This document shows positions 1 through 8,860 of a stretch of 64,000 nucleotides of DNA, piece after piece. Under the pieces are notes generated by a model that was given only the letters and a program-made list of their open reading frames with translations, did no database searches and was not told where the DNA came from. The DNA is from Viridilinea sp964592425. Lineage in GTDB: Bacteria > Chloroflexota > Chloroflexia > Chloroflexales > Chloroflexaceae. The DNA is taken from positions 1 through 64,000 of the forward strand of contig CAZQCG010000015.1 of NCBI GenBank assembly GCA_964592425.1. The letters are read 5' to 3'. The translations under genes and the position numbers were made by a program. Position 1 is the stretch's first letter; each line of letters starts with the position of its first letter.

Positions 1-127
1 TCCTCCCGCCCGTAAACGGTGCGGGTTTCCGCGCCTAAAGGCAAGCACCTATGAAGACGGTTACACCTTTTTGGCAATAGACTGCCATGCAGCCGTGCCA
101 CACACTGCCGTGATGAACAGGGTTCTC
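1..127. other. Left-edge stretch without a recognisable gene
   Basis: No coding frame with a start, ribosome site and family resemblance is visible here. The antisense frame that runs through this stretch only mirrors the oxidase gene that follows. The edge of the window prevents any judgement about an upstream gene whose 3' end could lie just outside. Confidence 0.4.
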
Positions 128-150
128 TTGGGAGGGCCATGCCCTCCCAA
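128..150. promoter_or_regulatory. Perfect 10-bp hairpin over the first possible start of the oxidase
   Basis: TTGGGAGGGC (128-137) and GCCCTCCCAA (141-150) form a perfect stem around a 3-nt loop. The ATG at 139 and its only candidate Shine-Dalgarno (GGAGG, 131-135) both lie inside it. It may terminate an upstream transcript or occlude the 139 start, which would favour the in-frame ATG at 178. No long U-tract follows directly, so the role is undecided. Confidence 0.4.
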
Positions 151-2514
151 ACCCTCCCATTGCCCTTTTTCTATGGCATGAATCACCTTTCCCATGCGAT
201 CAGGGTCGAATCGGGAGCCCTGCTGGTCACTGCTCCTGCTGCAACGCCGGTCGCAGAGCTGAACGCAGCCCTGGCACCCTACGCACTCTGTCTGCCCATC
301 TTCCCCCTGCGTTATGGATTGAGCCTGGCCGATCTGGTAGCTTGTAACAGTGGTGGGCGAAGGCGCTTGCGCCACGGTTTGATCGGGCGTTACCTGCGCG
401 CGGCCCTCCTTGATTGCCCCGCCGGTCCGCCGCTCCTGCTCGGCGGGCCAACCCTCAAATGGGCGACCGGCTATGGCCTGCAGCGTGCGTTGGCCGGTGG
501 CGCGTTGCAACTTGGCACCCTGCGCGAGTTGAGCCTGAGCCTGCGTCCGTTGCCGGCTGCCCGTCAGCCCTTCTTGCTCCAGACCCCCTCGCCTGCCGCT
601 GCCTGCACCCTCGCCGCACAACTCGCTGCCGCTGGCCTGGCCCTGAGTGCGCTGGCCTTCGCCGAAAACGCCGAAGGGGCCGGTTTGCTCCTGGCCGAGC
701 TGGAGAGCCTGCCGCCTGTTGTTGCGCGCCAGGCCCTGCAGCTGGCGGACATTACGGCGGCTGCCGGTGCCACCCGCCTGAATGAGCCTGAGCCCTGGGT
801 GCGCTGGCAAGCCCTGGCGGCAGCCCATACGGCCCCTGGTGTCGCTGGCCTCGACCTGTGCTTGCCACGGGCTGCCTTGCCCGCTTTGGTTGAGCATGTG
901 GCGGGCCTTGCCCGACGCTACAGTTTGCCCTGCACCCTCTGGGGTGAGGCCGGTGTCGGTAACCTGTACCTGACATGCGCCGGGCCGCCTGATGAACGGC
1001 ACCAGTTCCTCGCCATCATCGAACAGCTGGCGCACGCCGTTGGCGGTGCGCCTTCGACCGAGTTCAAGCCTGGAGCGCCAGCCTGGTCAGCCCTGGCACG
1101 AACGGAGCCGCCGAGTCATAAGCAGCGGCCTCATCTAGCGCATAACGAACTGCTGGCGGCCTTACGGGCAGTCGTTGGCCCTAACTACCTGCTCACCCAC
1201 CCTGACCAGTTACTCGTCTACGAGCGTGATGCCTCACTTGCCCGCCCCACAGGCAGCGCCCTGGCCGTCGCCCTGCCTGCCTCCACCACTGAAGTCGCTG
1301 CGCTCGTCAGGCTCGCTGCAGCCCATGGCGTTCCACTGATCGCCCGTGGGGCTGGCAGTGGGCTGGCTGGCGGCAGCACACCCACCGCAGGGGCACTGAT
1401 CATCGCCCTCAACCGGCTCGACAGCCTGCGCATTGATCGGCTCCAGATGCAGGCCCACGTCGGGGCTGGCATGATCACGGCCTCCTTACAGCGCGCCGCC
1501 GAGGAGGTGGGCCTCTTCTATCCGCCCGACCCCTCAAGCCAGAGTACCTCGACCATCGGCGGGAACCTGGCCTGTAACGCAGGTGGGCCGCGCTGCCTCA
1601 AATATGGTGTCACCGCCGACTACCTGCTGGGGCTCACTGCCGTGCTGGCCGATGGGCAGGTGGTTCACTGGGGTGATGGGTTAGCTGGCCAGGGGCCGAG
1701 CAACGGCCTGGCCCAGCTGCTCGTTGGTTCGGAGGGCACCCTGGGCCTGATCACTGAAGCGACCATGCGCCTCATCCCGGCCCCGGCCACGCGCCGCACC
1801 ACCACGGCCCTCTTCGCCAACCTTGAGGCTGCCTGTACCACTGTCGAGCAGATCATGGGTGCGGGCCTGGTACCGGCAGGGCTGGAGTTGCTTGATGATG
1901 CTTGTATCGCCGCCGTTGAAGCCTATTTGCAGCTGGGCCTGCCGCGTGAGAGCGGAGCTATGCTGCTGATGCTTGCCGATGGCGAGCCGGAGGCGGTCGA
2001 GGCCGAAGTTGCCGCCCTGGCGGCCCTGGCCCGGGCGGGCGGGGCCAGCGAGGTACAGGTAGCCGCCAGTGCCACCGACGAAGCGCGCCTCTGGCAGGCA
2101 CGCCGGGCCGTCTCCATCGCCCTGGCGCGCATACGCCCCAACCGCCTGGGCGAGGATATCTGTGTGCCGCTGGTGCAGATCGCTGCCTGTGTACGGCGCA
2201 TCAAGCAGGTCTCCGCCGAATACGGCCTGCCGATCGTCGTCTTTGGCCATGCCGGCGATGGCAACCTGCACCCCAATATCCTCTTCGATGCCCACGATCC
2301 CGCCGAGACAGCCCGGCTCTGGCCCTGTGCCGAGGCCGTCTTCGCAGCCGCCCTGGCGGTGGGCGGCACCCTCTCCGGCGAACATGGCATCGGCACGCTC
2401 AAACGCCCGCTTATGCAGCGCGCCCTCGGTGAAGCCAGCCTGGCCCTTCAAATACGCATCAAAGCCTGGCTCGACCCGGACGGCCTGCTCAATCCGGGCA
2501 AGATCTTGCCTTAG
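139..2514 (+). CDS. FAD-linked oxidase, GlcE-like and GlcD-like halves fused
   Basis: This protein of up to 791 residues joins two FAD-linked oxidase modules. The C-terminal half (about residue 335 on) is a full GlcD/D-lactate dehydrogenase-type chain. It has the PCMH FAD-binding fold, with segments RGAGSGLAGG and GGNLACNAGG, and the C-terminal catalytic signatures FGHAGDGNLHPN and GTLSGEHGIG. The N-terminal 330 residues resemble GlcE but start part-way into the FAD-binding domain, so that half may be structural. The expected role is oxidation of glycolate or another 2-hydroxyacid, passing electrons to an Fe-S GlcF partner that is not in the window. Separate glcD-glcE-glcF genes are the usual arrangement, and here the order is E then D. 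The start is uncertain: 139 has a ribosome site only 3 nt away and lies in a hairpin, and ATG 178 is the alternative. The substrate is inferred. Confidence 0.85.
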   Translation: MPSQTLPLPFFYGMNHLSHAIRVESGALLVTAPAATPVAELNAALAPYALCLPIFPLRYGLSLADLVACNSGGRRRLRHGLIGRYLRAALLDCPAGPPLLLGGPTLKWATGYGLQRALAGGALQLGTLRELSLSLRPLPAARQPFLLQTPSPAAACTLAAQLAAAGLALSALAFAENAEGAGLLLAELESLPPVVARQALQLADITAAAGATRLNEPEPWVRWQALAAAHTAPGVAGLDLCLPRAALPALVEHVAGLARRYSLPCTLWGEAGVGNLYLTCAGPPDERHQFLAIIEQLAHAVGGAPSTEFKPGAPAWSALARTEPPSHKQRPHLAHNELLAALRAVVGPNYLLTHPDQLLVYERDASLARPTGSALAVALPASTTEVAALVRLAAAHGVPLIARGAGSGLAGGSTPTAGALIIALNRLDSLRIDRLQMQAHVGAGMITASLQRAAEEVGLFYPPDPSSQSTSTIGGNLACNAGGPRCLKYGVTADYLLGLTAVLADGQVVHWGDGLAGQGPSNGLAQLLVGSEGTLGLITEATMRLIPAPATRRTTTALFANLEAACTTVEQIMGAGLVPAGLELLDDACIAAVEAYLQLGLPRESGAMLLMLADGEPEAVEAEVAALAALARAGGASEVQVAASATDEARLWQARRAVSIALARIRPNRLGEDICVPLVQIAACVRRIKQVSAEYGLPIVVFGHAGDGNLHPNILFDAHDPAETARLWPCAEAVFAAALAVGGTLSGEHGIGTLKRPLMQRALGEASLALQIRIKAWLDPDGLLNPGKILP

Positions 2515-2605
2515 AGAAGGATTTAGGAGATAGCAAAGAGAAAATAGCCCGAGCGCATCAGTACGCGGCGAGTGACGCTGAACGGTAAACCAGCCCGAAA
2601 CCTTG
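2513..2605. repeat. 93-bp dispersed repeat, copy A
   Basis: This segment is repeated in inverted orientation at 42490-42582 with 92 of 93 positions identical by direct reading. It starts at the oxidase stop codon. It has no open frame, no clear terminal repeats and no target duplication that I can see. Downstream, 2618-2640 contains one copy of the CAAACxGGCTTGAC end motif of the repeats at 48141 and 50406. Confidence 0.85.
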
Positions 2606-2676
2606 CTTTAAGACATAGGTCAAACGGGCTTGACAAGTACCGTCGGCGTTAGGAGTTGCGGTTGCCAGCGGCGCAC

Positions 2677-3492
2677 CTAACGCCCAGCGTCAGGCCTGCC
2701 CCCGTGCGCCTTCTGGCGCAACAGCTCATACAACAGCACGCCAGCCGCCACTGCCAGGTTGAGTGAGTCGCTGCGCCCGCGCATGGGGATAGCCACGACG
2801 TCAGTGCAGTGGGCCAGTTGCTCGGCGCTGAGCCCGTGGCGTTCGCTGCCCAGCAGCAAGAGTAGTGGCTGTGGGTAGACCACCGCCTGGAAGTCACGCT
2901 GCGCCTGGTCGGAGCTGCCGATCAGTGGTGCGCCGGTGGCCTGCACCCAGGCGTGCAACTCATCCCAACTGGCCCGTACCAGGCCCAGTCCGAAGGTGGC
3001 ACCCATTGCGGCACGCAAGGCCGTCGGGTCGTAGGGATCAGCCCCAGGCCCGACAATAATCACTCCGGACGCACCTACCGCATCGGCGGTACGACAGATG
3101 GTGCCCAGGTTACCCGGGTCGGCGGGCTCCACCAGGGCGATCCAGCCGGGGGGCGTGGTAAGCTGCACGGTCGCCAGGGCTTGCCAGCGTTGCTGCAGCA
3201 CTGCGGCCAAACCCTGGGGGCCATCTTTTTGTGACAGGCCAGCGAAGACCTCCGGTGTGACTTCGAGCAGTGGCACACCGGCCTGCACCTGGGCGGCAAC
3301 CAACTCATGGGCGAAGGGACTCTTGAGTAGGGCCGGGGCGATCACCAGATGCTCCACCTGCGCTCCACAAGTGAGCGCCTCGGCCACCTGGCGGATGCCC
3401 TCAACCAGACAGAGCCCGCTCGCCTCGCGCTCCTTGCGCTGGCGCAGGGCGCGGATACGGCGCAAGGTCGGGTTCGCGCTGCTGCTGATCAT
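2677..3492 (-). CDS. TrmH/SpoU-family RNA 2'-O-methyltransferase
   Basis: This SPOUT-fold RNA 2'-O-ribose methyltransferase has about 271 residues. Its N-terminal substrate-binding part contains EASGLCLVEGIRQVAEAL. The three SpoU motifs follow: GNLGTICRTADA (motif 1), LLLLGSERHGLS (motif 2) and IPMRGRSDSLNLAVAAG (motif 3), which together form the trefoil-knot SAM site. It is likely an rRNA or tRNA enzyme, and the target nucleotide cannot be read from sequence. The start is ATG 3492, whose A is also the last base of the preceding gene's TGA stop, so translation is probably coupled. A TTG one codon upstream is less likely. A 9-bp inverted repeat (2645-2653 / 2676-2684) spans the stop and could act as terminator. 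Confidence 0.88.
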   Translation of the reverse strand: MISSSANPTLRRIRALRQRKEREASGLCLVEGIRQVAEALTCGAQVEHLVIAPALLKSPFAHELVAAQVQAGVPLLEVTPEVFAGLSQKDGPQGLAAVLQQRWQALATVQLTTPPGWIALVEPADPGNLGTICRTADAVGASGVIIVGPGADPYDPTALRAAMGATFGLGLVRASWDELHAWVQATGAPLIGSSDQAQRDFQAVVYPQPLLLLLGSERHGLSAEQLAHCTDVVAIPMRGRSDSLNLAVAAGVLLYELLRQKAHGGRPDAGR

Positions 3493-4757
3493 CAATGCAG
3501 CAATGCCTCGGCGCAGAGCTCACCTGAGATCATCGCCGCATTGATGCTGCTGGCCTCGGTAAACTCGGCGGCAAAGAAGAGCCCCGGGCGCTCACTGCGA
3601 TTTGCTGGCAGACCAGAGTGCATGCCCGGTGGCTGAGCAAACTGGGCGTAGGGGATACGGTAGAGTCGCAGGGGGCGGTAGCTCTGCAGGGCGAACTGGG
3701 CATGGTGATCACCAGCAAACATACGGCGCAGATCGGCCAGGGCGCGGGCAAAGAGCTCGTCGTCGCTGAGCGCCGGTACACCCAGGATGCTCGCGGAGAG
3801 CAGGTGGACCCCGGCAGGGGCGTAGGAGGGGGCAACATTACTGAGCAGAGCGGCATTGTTGACAAAAGCATCAGCGGCGGCGTTGAGCAGCAGTTTGCGC
3901 CCACGATAGAGTGGGCGCTCGCCGACAAAATAGAGCGTGACCGTGCCGACATAGCCAGCAGGCATCGGCAGGCCGCTCAGGCGGGCCGCCTCGGGGGCGG
4001 GCGTGGCCACCACGACCGCAGTGGCGCTCAGGGTCTCGCCATCGGCGAGTTGGGCCCCCACCACTTGTGGCCCATCACTCAGCAGGGCCTCAACCCGCCG
4101 ACCCAGGCGCAAGCAACCCGCTGCATGCAACTCAGCCGCAAGCTGGCGACTGATCGCGCCCATACCACGGGCCGGCAGCACCGTTTCACCCTCGCTCAGC
4201 AGCTTAAAATCGAACTTAAAGCACTTCGCGCTTGTCTCCAGGCTGCGATCAAGAAAGATCCCGCCATAAAATGGGCGAAAGAAGCGCTCGATGGCCGCTG
4301 AGCTGAAACCCTGGTTGCGCAGATAGGCGAGGGTCGTCGTATCAGGCCCGGCCAGCACCTCGGCGATCGTCTGACTACGCAGGGTCAGAGCAAGGCCCAG
4401 GGTACGCAGCTTATCAAGCGGGCTGATCAGCGGAGTCAGGACGGCCGCGAGGGCATCACCCGCATCGCGCAGCGGGTCAGTCAGAACCGCCCGGCTTCCC
4501 TCCGCACAGACAAGCGCGCCGGGGTCGAACGCATGCAGACCCAGGTCGGCATAAGTAAGCTGGCGTTGGGCAGCCGGGTAGGCCGTAAAGAGCACCTGAA
4601 AACCATGATCAAGAATGCAGCCCTCGACATGATCCGAGCGCACCCGCCCACCAACCTCGTCTGCCGCCTCCACCACGATCGGCCGATGGCCCGCTCGCAA
4701 CAGGCTGCGGGCACATGTCAGGCCAGCCAGGCCAGCCCCAATCACCAGTATATCCAT
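3492..4757 (-). CDS. FAD-dependent oxidoreductase (amine oxidase / phytoene desaturase-like)
   Basis: This 421-residue flavoprotein has an N-terminal Rossmann motif, VIGAGLAGLTCARSLLRAG, ending in VVEAADEVGGR. It also has the GGR-type substrate motif and a C-terminal FAD segment, LFFAAEFTEASSINAAM, typical of the protoporphyrinogen oxidase/phytoene desaturase/amine oxidase superfamily. The reaction is not resolved, and a role with isoprenoids or pigments is possible but inferred. It lies 15 nt downstream of the lipid kinase and overlaps the methyltransferase by one base, so the three genes look co-transcribed. Confidence 0.82.
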   Translation of the reverse strand: MDILVIGAGLAGLTCARSLLRAGHRPIVVEAADEVGGRVRSDHVEGCILDHGFQVLFTAYPAAQRQLTYADLGLHAFDPGALVCAEGSRAVLTDPLRDAGDALAAVLTPLISPLDKLRTLGLALTLRSQTIAEVLAGPDTTTLAYLRNQGFSSAAIERFFRPFYGGIFLDRSLETSAKCFKFDFKLLSEGETVLPARGMGAISRQLAAELHAAGCLRLGRRVEALLSDGPQVVGAQLADGETLSATAVVVATPAPEAARLSGLPMPAGYVGTVTLYFVGERPLYRGRKLLLNAAADAFVNNAALLSNVAPSYAPAGVHLLSASILGVPALSDDELFARALADLRRMFAGDHHAQFALQSYRPLRLYRIPYAQFAQPPGMHSGLPANRSERPGLFFAAEFTEASSINAAMISGELCAEALLH

Positions 4758-4772
4758 CTGATCGCTGATCCC

Positions 4773-5693
4773 TTATGCCAAAAGCCGCAGCGCCCCCGGC
4801 AGGGTCTTGACGCTGACATACACGGCATCTGTGGCGATCACCTCGCCGTCAGTAGCGACGGGGAAGGGCACCGCCGAACTGATCGTCACCTGGCGCACAC
4901 GGGCCGTGGTCACTACTGATAGCTTGACATGGCTCCCATTGAGCAACTTCGGATAGTAACGCAGCACCTGATCGGGGCGCAGGCTCTCCACCGCACAGAG
5001 GTCAAGCATACCATCGTCGATCTTGCCAGCGGGGGTCATCATGAAGCCGCCGCCCTGGTAGCGCCCATTGCCGAGGGTAGCGAAGTAGAGCTTCTTACGC
5101 AGCTCTTTGCCGTCGTAGCGCACCGTCATCAGGCCAGGACGATAGCGGGCCAGGGCGCGCAACGAGGCAAGCATATAAGCGGCAAGGCCAGTCAGCCAGG
5201 GGATTTTGCCCACCTCAACGGCCACCTGAGCATCGATGCCTGCCCCGAGGCCGTTGACAAAGACCCGTTCAAACTCCTGCGTGCCCGCCTTAATCCGCAC
5301 CTGCCCGAGGTCAACCGGACGGGTCTGCCCTGCGGCGATGCGCCGGGAGGCGCTCACCAGATCACCCGAGCTCAGGCCCGCAAGCTCGCGGACAAAATCG
5401 CTCCCGGTGCCAAGGGGGATGATCCCCAGGGCTGCATCACCAAGGCCGCGGGTTCGGCTCCCGAAGATGCCGTTCACTACCTCGTTGATCGTACCGTCAC
5501 CACCAACGGCAACCACCTGCTCACAGCCGTGTCCAAGCGCCTGGAAGGTCAACTCGGTTGCACCGCCGCGCGCATGGGTCGTCACCAGGCTATAGTCAAG
5601 CCCGGTGGCACGCAGGGCCGCCTCAAGCTCCCCGCGTCGCCGGCCTGCCGTGCCGCGCCCCGCCGCAGGATTAAGGACGACACAGGTCTTCAT
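4773..5693 (-). CDS. Diacylglycerol kinase-like lipid kinase (YegS/DgkB family)
   Basis: This 306-residue protein begins with VVLNPAAGRGTAG and carries the nucleotide-binding signature VAVGGDGTINEVVNG and the LGTGSDFVREL motif of the DAGK catalytic domain. The C-terminal beta-sandwich includes FVNGLGAGIDAQV and ATLGNGRYQGGGFMMTP. It should phosphorylate a lipid such as diacylglycerol at the cytoplasmic face of the membrane. It has no membrane segment, as usual for the soluble DgkB/YegS type. It sits between trpB and the FAD oxidoreductase on the same strand. Confidence 0.9.
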   Translation of the reverse strand: MKTCVVLNPAAGRGTAGRRRGELEAALRATGLDYSLVTTHARGGATELTFQALGHGCEQVVAVGGDGTINEVVNGIFGSRTRGLGDAALGIIPLGTGSDFVRELAGLSSGDLVSASRRIAAGQTRPVDLGQVRIKAGTQEFERVFVNGLGAGIDAQVAVEVGKIPWLTGLAAYMLASLRALARYRPGLMTVRYDGKELRKKLYFATLGNGRYQGGGFMMTPAGKIDDGMLDLCAVESLRPDQVLRYYPKLLNGSHVKLSVVTTARVRQVTISSAVPFPVATDGEVIATDAVYVSVKTLPGALRLLA

Positions 5694-5728
5694 AGGCCCT
5701 CGCGGTGGGTTTGGCTAGCGCTGTGCAA

Positions 5729-6928
5729 TCAGATCGTCACACCCAGCGCATCAGCAACGGTGAAGATGTCCTTATCGCCGCGGCCCGACATATTCACCAG
5801 GATGATCTGGTCACGGCCCATCGTTGGGGCGAGTTTGAGTGCTTCGGCGACGGCGTGGGCACTCTCGAGGGCCGGGATGATCCCCTCAAGGCGCGCACAG
5901 GTCTCGAAGGCATCCAGGGCCTCTTCATCATCGGCGAAGGTATAGGTCGCACGCCCGCTATCGTGGAGCCAGGCATGCTCAGGTCCGACGCTGGCATAGT
6001 CCAGGCCAGCGCTGATCGAGTGGGTGAGAGCAATCTGTCCGGCCTCGTCCTGGAGTACGTAGGAATAGGTACCCTGCAGCACGCCGGGGCTGGCAGCCAG
6101 GAAACGGGCGGCATGGTCGCCGAGCAACTGCCCGCGCCCGCCAGCCTCGACCCCGCGCAGGGCCACCCCCGCATCGTCCAGAAAAGCGTGGAAGATGCCG
6201 ATTGCATTTGAGCCGCCGCCAACACAGGCCAGCACCAGATCCGGCAGACGCCCCTCAGCAGCAAGGATCTGCTCACGTGCTTCACTCCCAATCACACGCT
6301 GGAAATCGCGCACCATGGTTGGATAGGGGTGCGGGCCCAGGGCCGAGCCGAGCAGATAATAGCTCTCGGGATTGGTGACCCAGTCACGCATGGCCTCATT
6401 GATCGCATCCTTCAGCGTGCGCGAGCCGCTAGCAACCCCGCGCACCTCCGCGCCGAGCAGGCGCATACGGAAGACATTGGGGCGCTGGCGGGCCATATCC
6501 TCGGTGCCCATATAGACCACGCACGCGAGGCCCAGCAGCGCACAAACCGTGGCCGTAGCCACGCCATGCTGGCCAGCTCCCGTCTCGGCAATAATGCGCT
6601 GTTTGCCCATGCGGCGGGCCAACAGGCCCTGGCCGAGGGCATTGTTGATCTTATGAGCACCGGTGTGGGCCAGGTCTTCCCGTTTAAGGTAGATCCTGGC
6701 CCCACCGCACTGAGCGCTCAGGCGGGCCGCGAAGCTGAGGGGCGTCGGGCGCCCAGTGTAGGTGCGCTGGAGATGTTCCAGTTCATCCCAGAAAGCCGGA
6801 TCGGCGACAGCGGCAGCGTAAGCCGCCTCAAGCGCCGTCACCGCCGGCATCAGGGTCTCGGGCACATAGCGCCCGCCATAGGGGCCAAAACGCCCTGCGG
6901 GCGGTGGAGCCTCTGACGACATCCCCAT
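5729..6928 (-). CDS. trpB: Tryptophan synthase beta chain
   Basis: TrpB condenses indole with L-serine to make tryptophan using PLP. At 399 residues it has family length. The PLP lysine lies in HTGAHKINNALGQ (Lys93), the catalytic glutamate in AETGAGQHGVA (Glu115), and the phosphate-binding loop is GGGSNAIG. The C-terminal SGRGDKD motif of TrpB1 is present. The partner trpA is not in the window, while trpF lies upstream on the same strand, separated by two unrelated genes, so the trp genes are only loosely clustered. A second in-frame ATG at 6922 is possible, and neither start has a strong ribosome site. Confidence 0.96.
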   Translation of the reverse strand: MGMSSEAPPPAGRFGPYGGRYVPETLMPAVTALEAAYAAAVADPAFWDELEHLQRTYTGRPTPLSFAARLSAQCGGARIYLKREDLAHTGAHKINNALGQGLLARRMGKQRIIAETGAGQHGVATATVCALLGLACVVYMGTEDMARQRPNVFRMRLLGAEVRGVASGSRTLKDAINEAMRDWVTNPESYYLLGSALGPHPYPTMVRDFQRVIGSEAREQILAAEGRLPDLVLACVGGGSNAIGIFHAFLDDAGVALRGVEAGGRGQLLGDHAARFLAASPGVLQGTYSYVLQDEAGQIALTHSISAGLDYASVGPEHAWLHDSGRATYTFADDEEALDAFETCARLEGIIPALESAHAVAEALKLAPTMGRDQIILVNMSGRGDKDIFTVADALGVTI

Positions 6929-6958
6929 AGGCTAAACCGCAGACCTTTCTTGGCTGAA

Positions 6959-7303
6959 CTAGGCCTGGATCAGGCTCTCGTCCTTGTACTTCTCGCCCTC
7001 TTCGATCAGCATGATCGGAATGCCGTCCTCAACCGGGTAGCGGAAGCCATTGCGCCGGTTCACCAGCCACTCCTTACCGCTGCCGTCAGTCATCAGTTCA
7101 ACCGGCCCCTTATCAGCCGGGTCGGCCAGAATGCTGAGCAACTCAGGGCTGATGCTGCGCGGCCCTGAAGGGTCACTCGATCCACCTGGCGCAGGTGCCA
7201 TTTCGAAAGTACTCTCTTCACGGTTCTGACGGATGGCGCGAATGATGAGCACAACCACGCCAACCACGGCGACGATCCCCAGCAACCGAAGCAGACCTTT
7301 CAT
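6959..7303 (-). CDS. Trm112-like small protein with an N-terminal membrane segment
   Basis: The start is ATG 7303, preceded by a strong AGGAGG (spacing 6). Upstream in-frame codons lack a ribosome site. The 114-residue product opens with one hydrophobic helix (LLRLLGIVAVVGVVVLII), followed by a Ser/Gly/Pro-rich linker. It ends in a Trm112/YcaR-type domain: SPELLSILADPADKG at the start and NGFRYPVEDGIPIMLIEE at the end. The cysteines of zinc-binding Trm112 are absent. Trm112 proteins usually activate methyltransferases and are soluble, so a membrane-tethered form is unusual. The partner is unknown. Confidence 0.72.
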   Translation of the reverse strand: MKGLLRLLGIVAVVGVVVLIIRAIRQNREESTFEMAPAPGGSSDPSGPRSISPELLSILADPADKGPVELMTDGSGKEWLVNRRNGFRYPVEDGIPIMLIEEGEKYKDESLIQA

Positions 7304-7380
7304 TGAACCCTCCTGAGTAGAACTGCTAGTTAGAATCAGAGACATCTGAAAGCTTGGCGATCCAATTATACCCGATCAAC

Positions 7381-8850
7381 TTATACCCGATCAACCACTG
7401 CCGGTGCCTGCCCTCCGGCAGCCTCTTCGCGCCATGGGCGGGGCGCTACATGTGGCCCCATCCAGACCAACAGCCGCCCATATGGATGCTGATCACTGGG
7501 GTAGCTGATCTCTAGGAAGGGGAAGCGCTGTTCCTGGCGGCGCATCGTGGCCACATCATAGATAATTTCGGTCCAGGTGCCGGTGTTGATATACTGGCGG
7601 CCCGCACCGAGGGGCAAGACGCAAGCCTGGTGGGTATGGCCGCAGACGAAGAGGCGGTCGTTGCGATATTCAGAGCGCAGGGCGATCTGGCGCATCGCCC
7701 GGGCCGTACGATCCCTGAAGCTGCGCTGCTCACGTTCGACCTGACGCATAGCCTCAAGTTGCACCTGGTCGATCACCTCGACTGGCGGTTCGACCGCCCC
7801 TGCCACCAGACTGACCTGGCGGGCCACCTCGCGCTGGCGGGCCACCCGGCCACGCCGGAAAGTGGCGACGGCCGCCCAGAGGCGATTCAAATAGGGCGAA
7901 CTCAGCAGGCCACCGGGGCCGGTGCCAGTGATCGGCATCTGGTGCGGGGTGGGCCAGGCCATCACCTGGAATAAGCCTGTAAGCCCACGGGCCAGGAAGC
8001 GCCGCGAAGGTGCGCTGCGTAGGCGCGGCAGGGCCACCAGGTACCAGAAGAAGGCCGAAGAGGGCTTGACATTGTCGATCAGCGGTGCGTAAGGCAGGGG
8101 ATCCTCTTCCAGTTCGTTGATCACCTCTTTGACCAGTTGGGTGCCACGGACCACTTCAAAGGGCTCACTCACCCCCTCGAAGTAGACAAAACGGTTCCAA
8201 CTGTCGAACTGGTTGCCATGCACCAGGTAGATGCCTCCACCGTGGTAGCTCACCGCGAAGCGTAGCCGCTCATCATTGGGGGGCAGGCTAAGGGCGGCGG
8301 CAAAAACCGCTTTAGCTGCCGGGTAGTGCAACTCAAAGTCGTGATTGCCGATCAGCACGGTCAGAGCGTGATGTCCATCGGTGAGCAGCCGCCCGAGGGC
8401 CTGAAAGACCTGCGGGTGGGCCTGGATGATCGCTTCCATACGCGCCTGGGCCGCCTGGTCGGAGTAGTCATCGTCGGCGATCTGCGGTAAGCGTACCTGC
8501 AAAAATTCGGCTGTATCACCAGCCAGGATTAACTCAGTTGGCTCCTCGCCAGCAACATAATGGTCGAGAAAAGCGACCAGGGCCTCATCGTCGGTGAAAT
8601 CATCAAGGTGGTCGCCCCCACCCAGGTGCAGGTCACTGAGCACAATCCGTCGCTGACGTGGCCGCACCTGCTCCGGGGTGATCGGCGGCGTCACAAAGGC
8701 GGTCGGTTGCAGCATCACCCGGCGCAGGCGCAAAAAGAGCCAGCGTGCCGCAAGGGTCGTTCCGCCCAGCACCAGCCCGGTTCTGAGTAGCCGTTGGCCC
8801 CAACCCGCCCTGGCAGCTGTCCGTCTGCGTCTACTGTCGGATCGTCTCAA
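7381..8850 (-). CDS. Membrane-associated metallophosphoesterase
   Basis: This is a calcineurin-like phosphoesterase with all five metal-site blocks: VLSDLHLGG, LAGDTAEFL, LIGNHDFEL, YLVHGNQFD and VCGHTHQA. A basic stretch followed by one hydrophobic helix (LVLGGTTLAARWLFL) lies near the N-terminus and suggests membrane anchoring. A longer frame continues to 8982, but that would overlap trpF by 122 nt. I place the start at TTG 8850, ten bases after the trpF stop, and GTG or ATG codons further in are possible. The insert between the fourth and fifth blocks is long (about 200 residues). The substrate is not readable, and UDP-sugar-lipid or nucleotide hydrolysis are family options. Confidence 0.82.
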   Translation of the reverse strand: MRRSDSRRRRTAARAGWGQRLLRTGLVLGGTTLAARWLFLRLRRVMLQPTAFVTPPITPEQVRPRQRRIVLSDLHLGGGDHLDDFTDDEALVAFLDHYVAGEEPTELILAGDTAEFLQVRLPQIADDDYSDQAAQARMEAIIQAHPQVFQALGRLLTDGHHALTVLIGNHDFELHYPAAKAVFAAALSLPPNDERLRFAVSYHGGGIYLVHGNQFDSWNRFVYFEGVSEPFEVVRGTQLVKEVINELEEDPLPYAPLIDNVKPSSAFFWYLVALPRLRSAPSRRFLARGLTGLFQVMAWPTPHQMPITGTGPGGLLSSPYLNRLWAAVATFRRGRVARQREVARQVSLVAGAVEPPVEVIDQVQLEAMRQVEREQRSFRDRTARAMRQIALRSEYRNDRLFVCGHTHQACVLPLGAGRQYINTGTWTEIIYDVATMRRQEQRFPFLEISYPSDQHPYGRLLVWMGPHVAPRPWREEAAGGQAPAVVDRV

Positions 8851-8860
8851 GCCCAGCCCC

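Noticed and set aside
61..1035. 324-codon antisense frame over the oxidase gene
   Set aside because: Low-complexity Gln/Gly/Arg translation typical of the reverse frame of a GC-rich gene; no ribosome site or family resemblance, and the plus-strand gene has clear motifs.
1681..2451. 256-codon antisense frame in the oxidase gene
   Set aside because: Lies wholly inside the GlcD catalytic region and has no recognisable domain.
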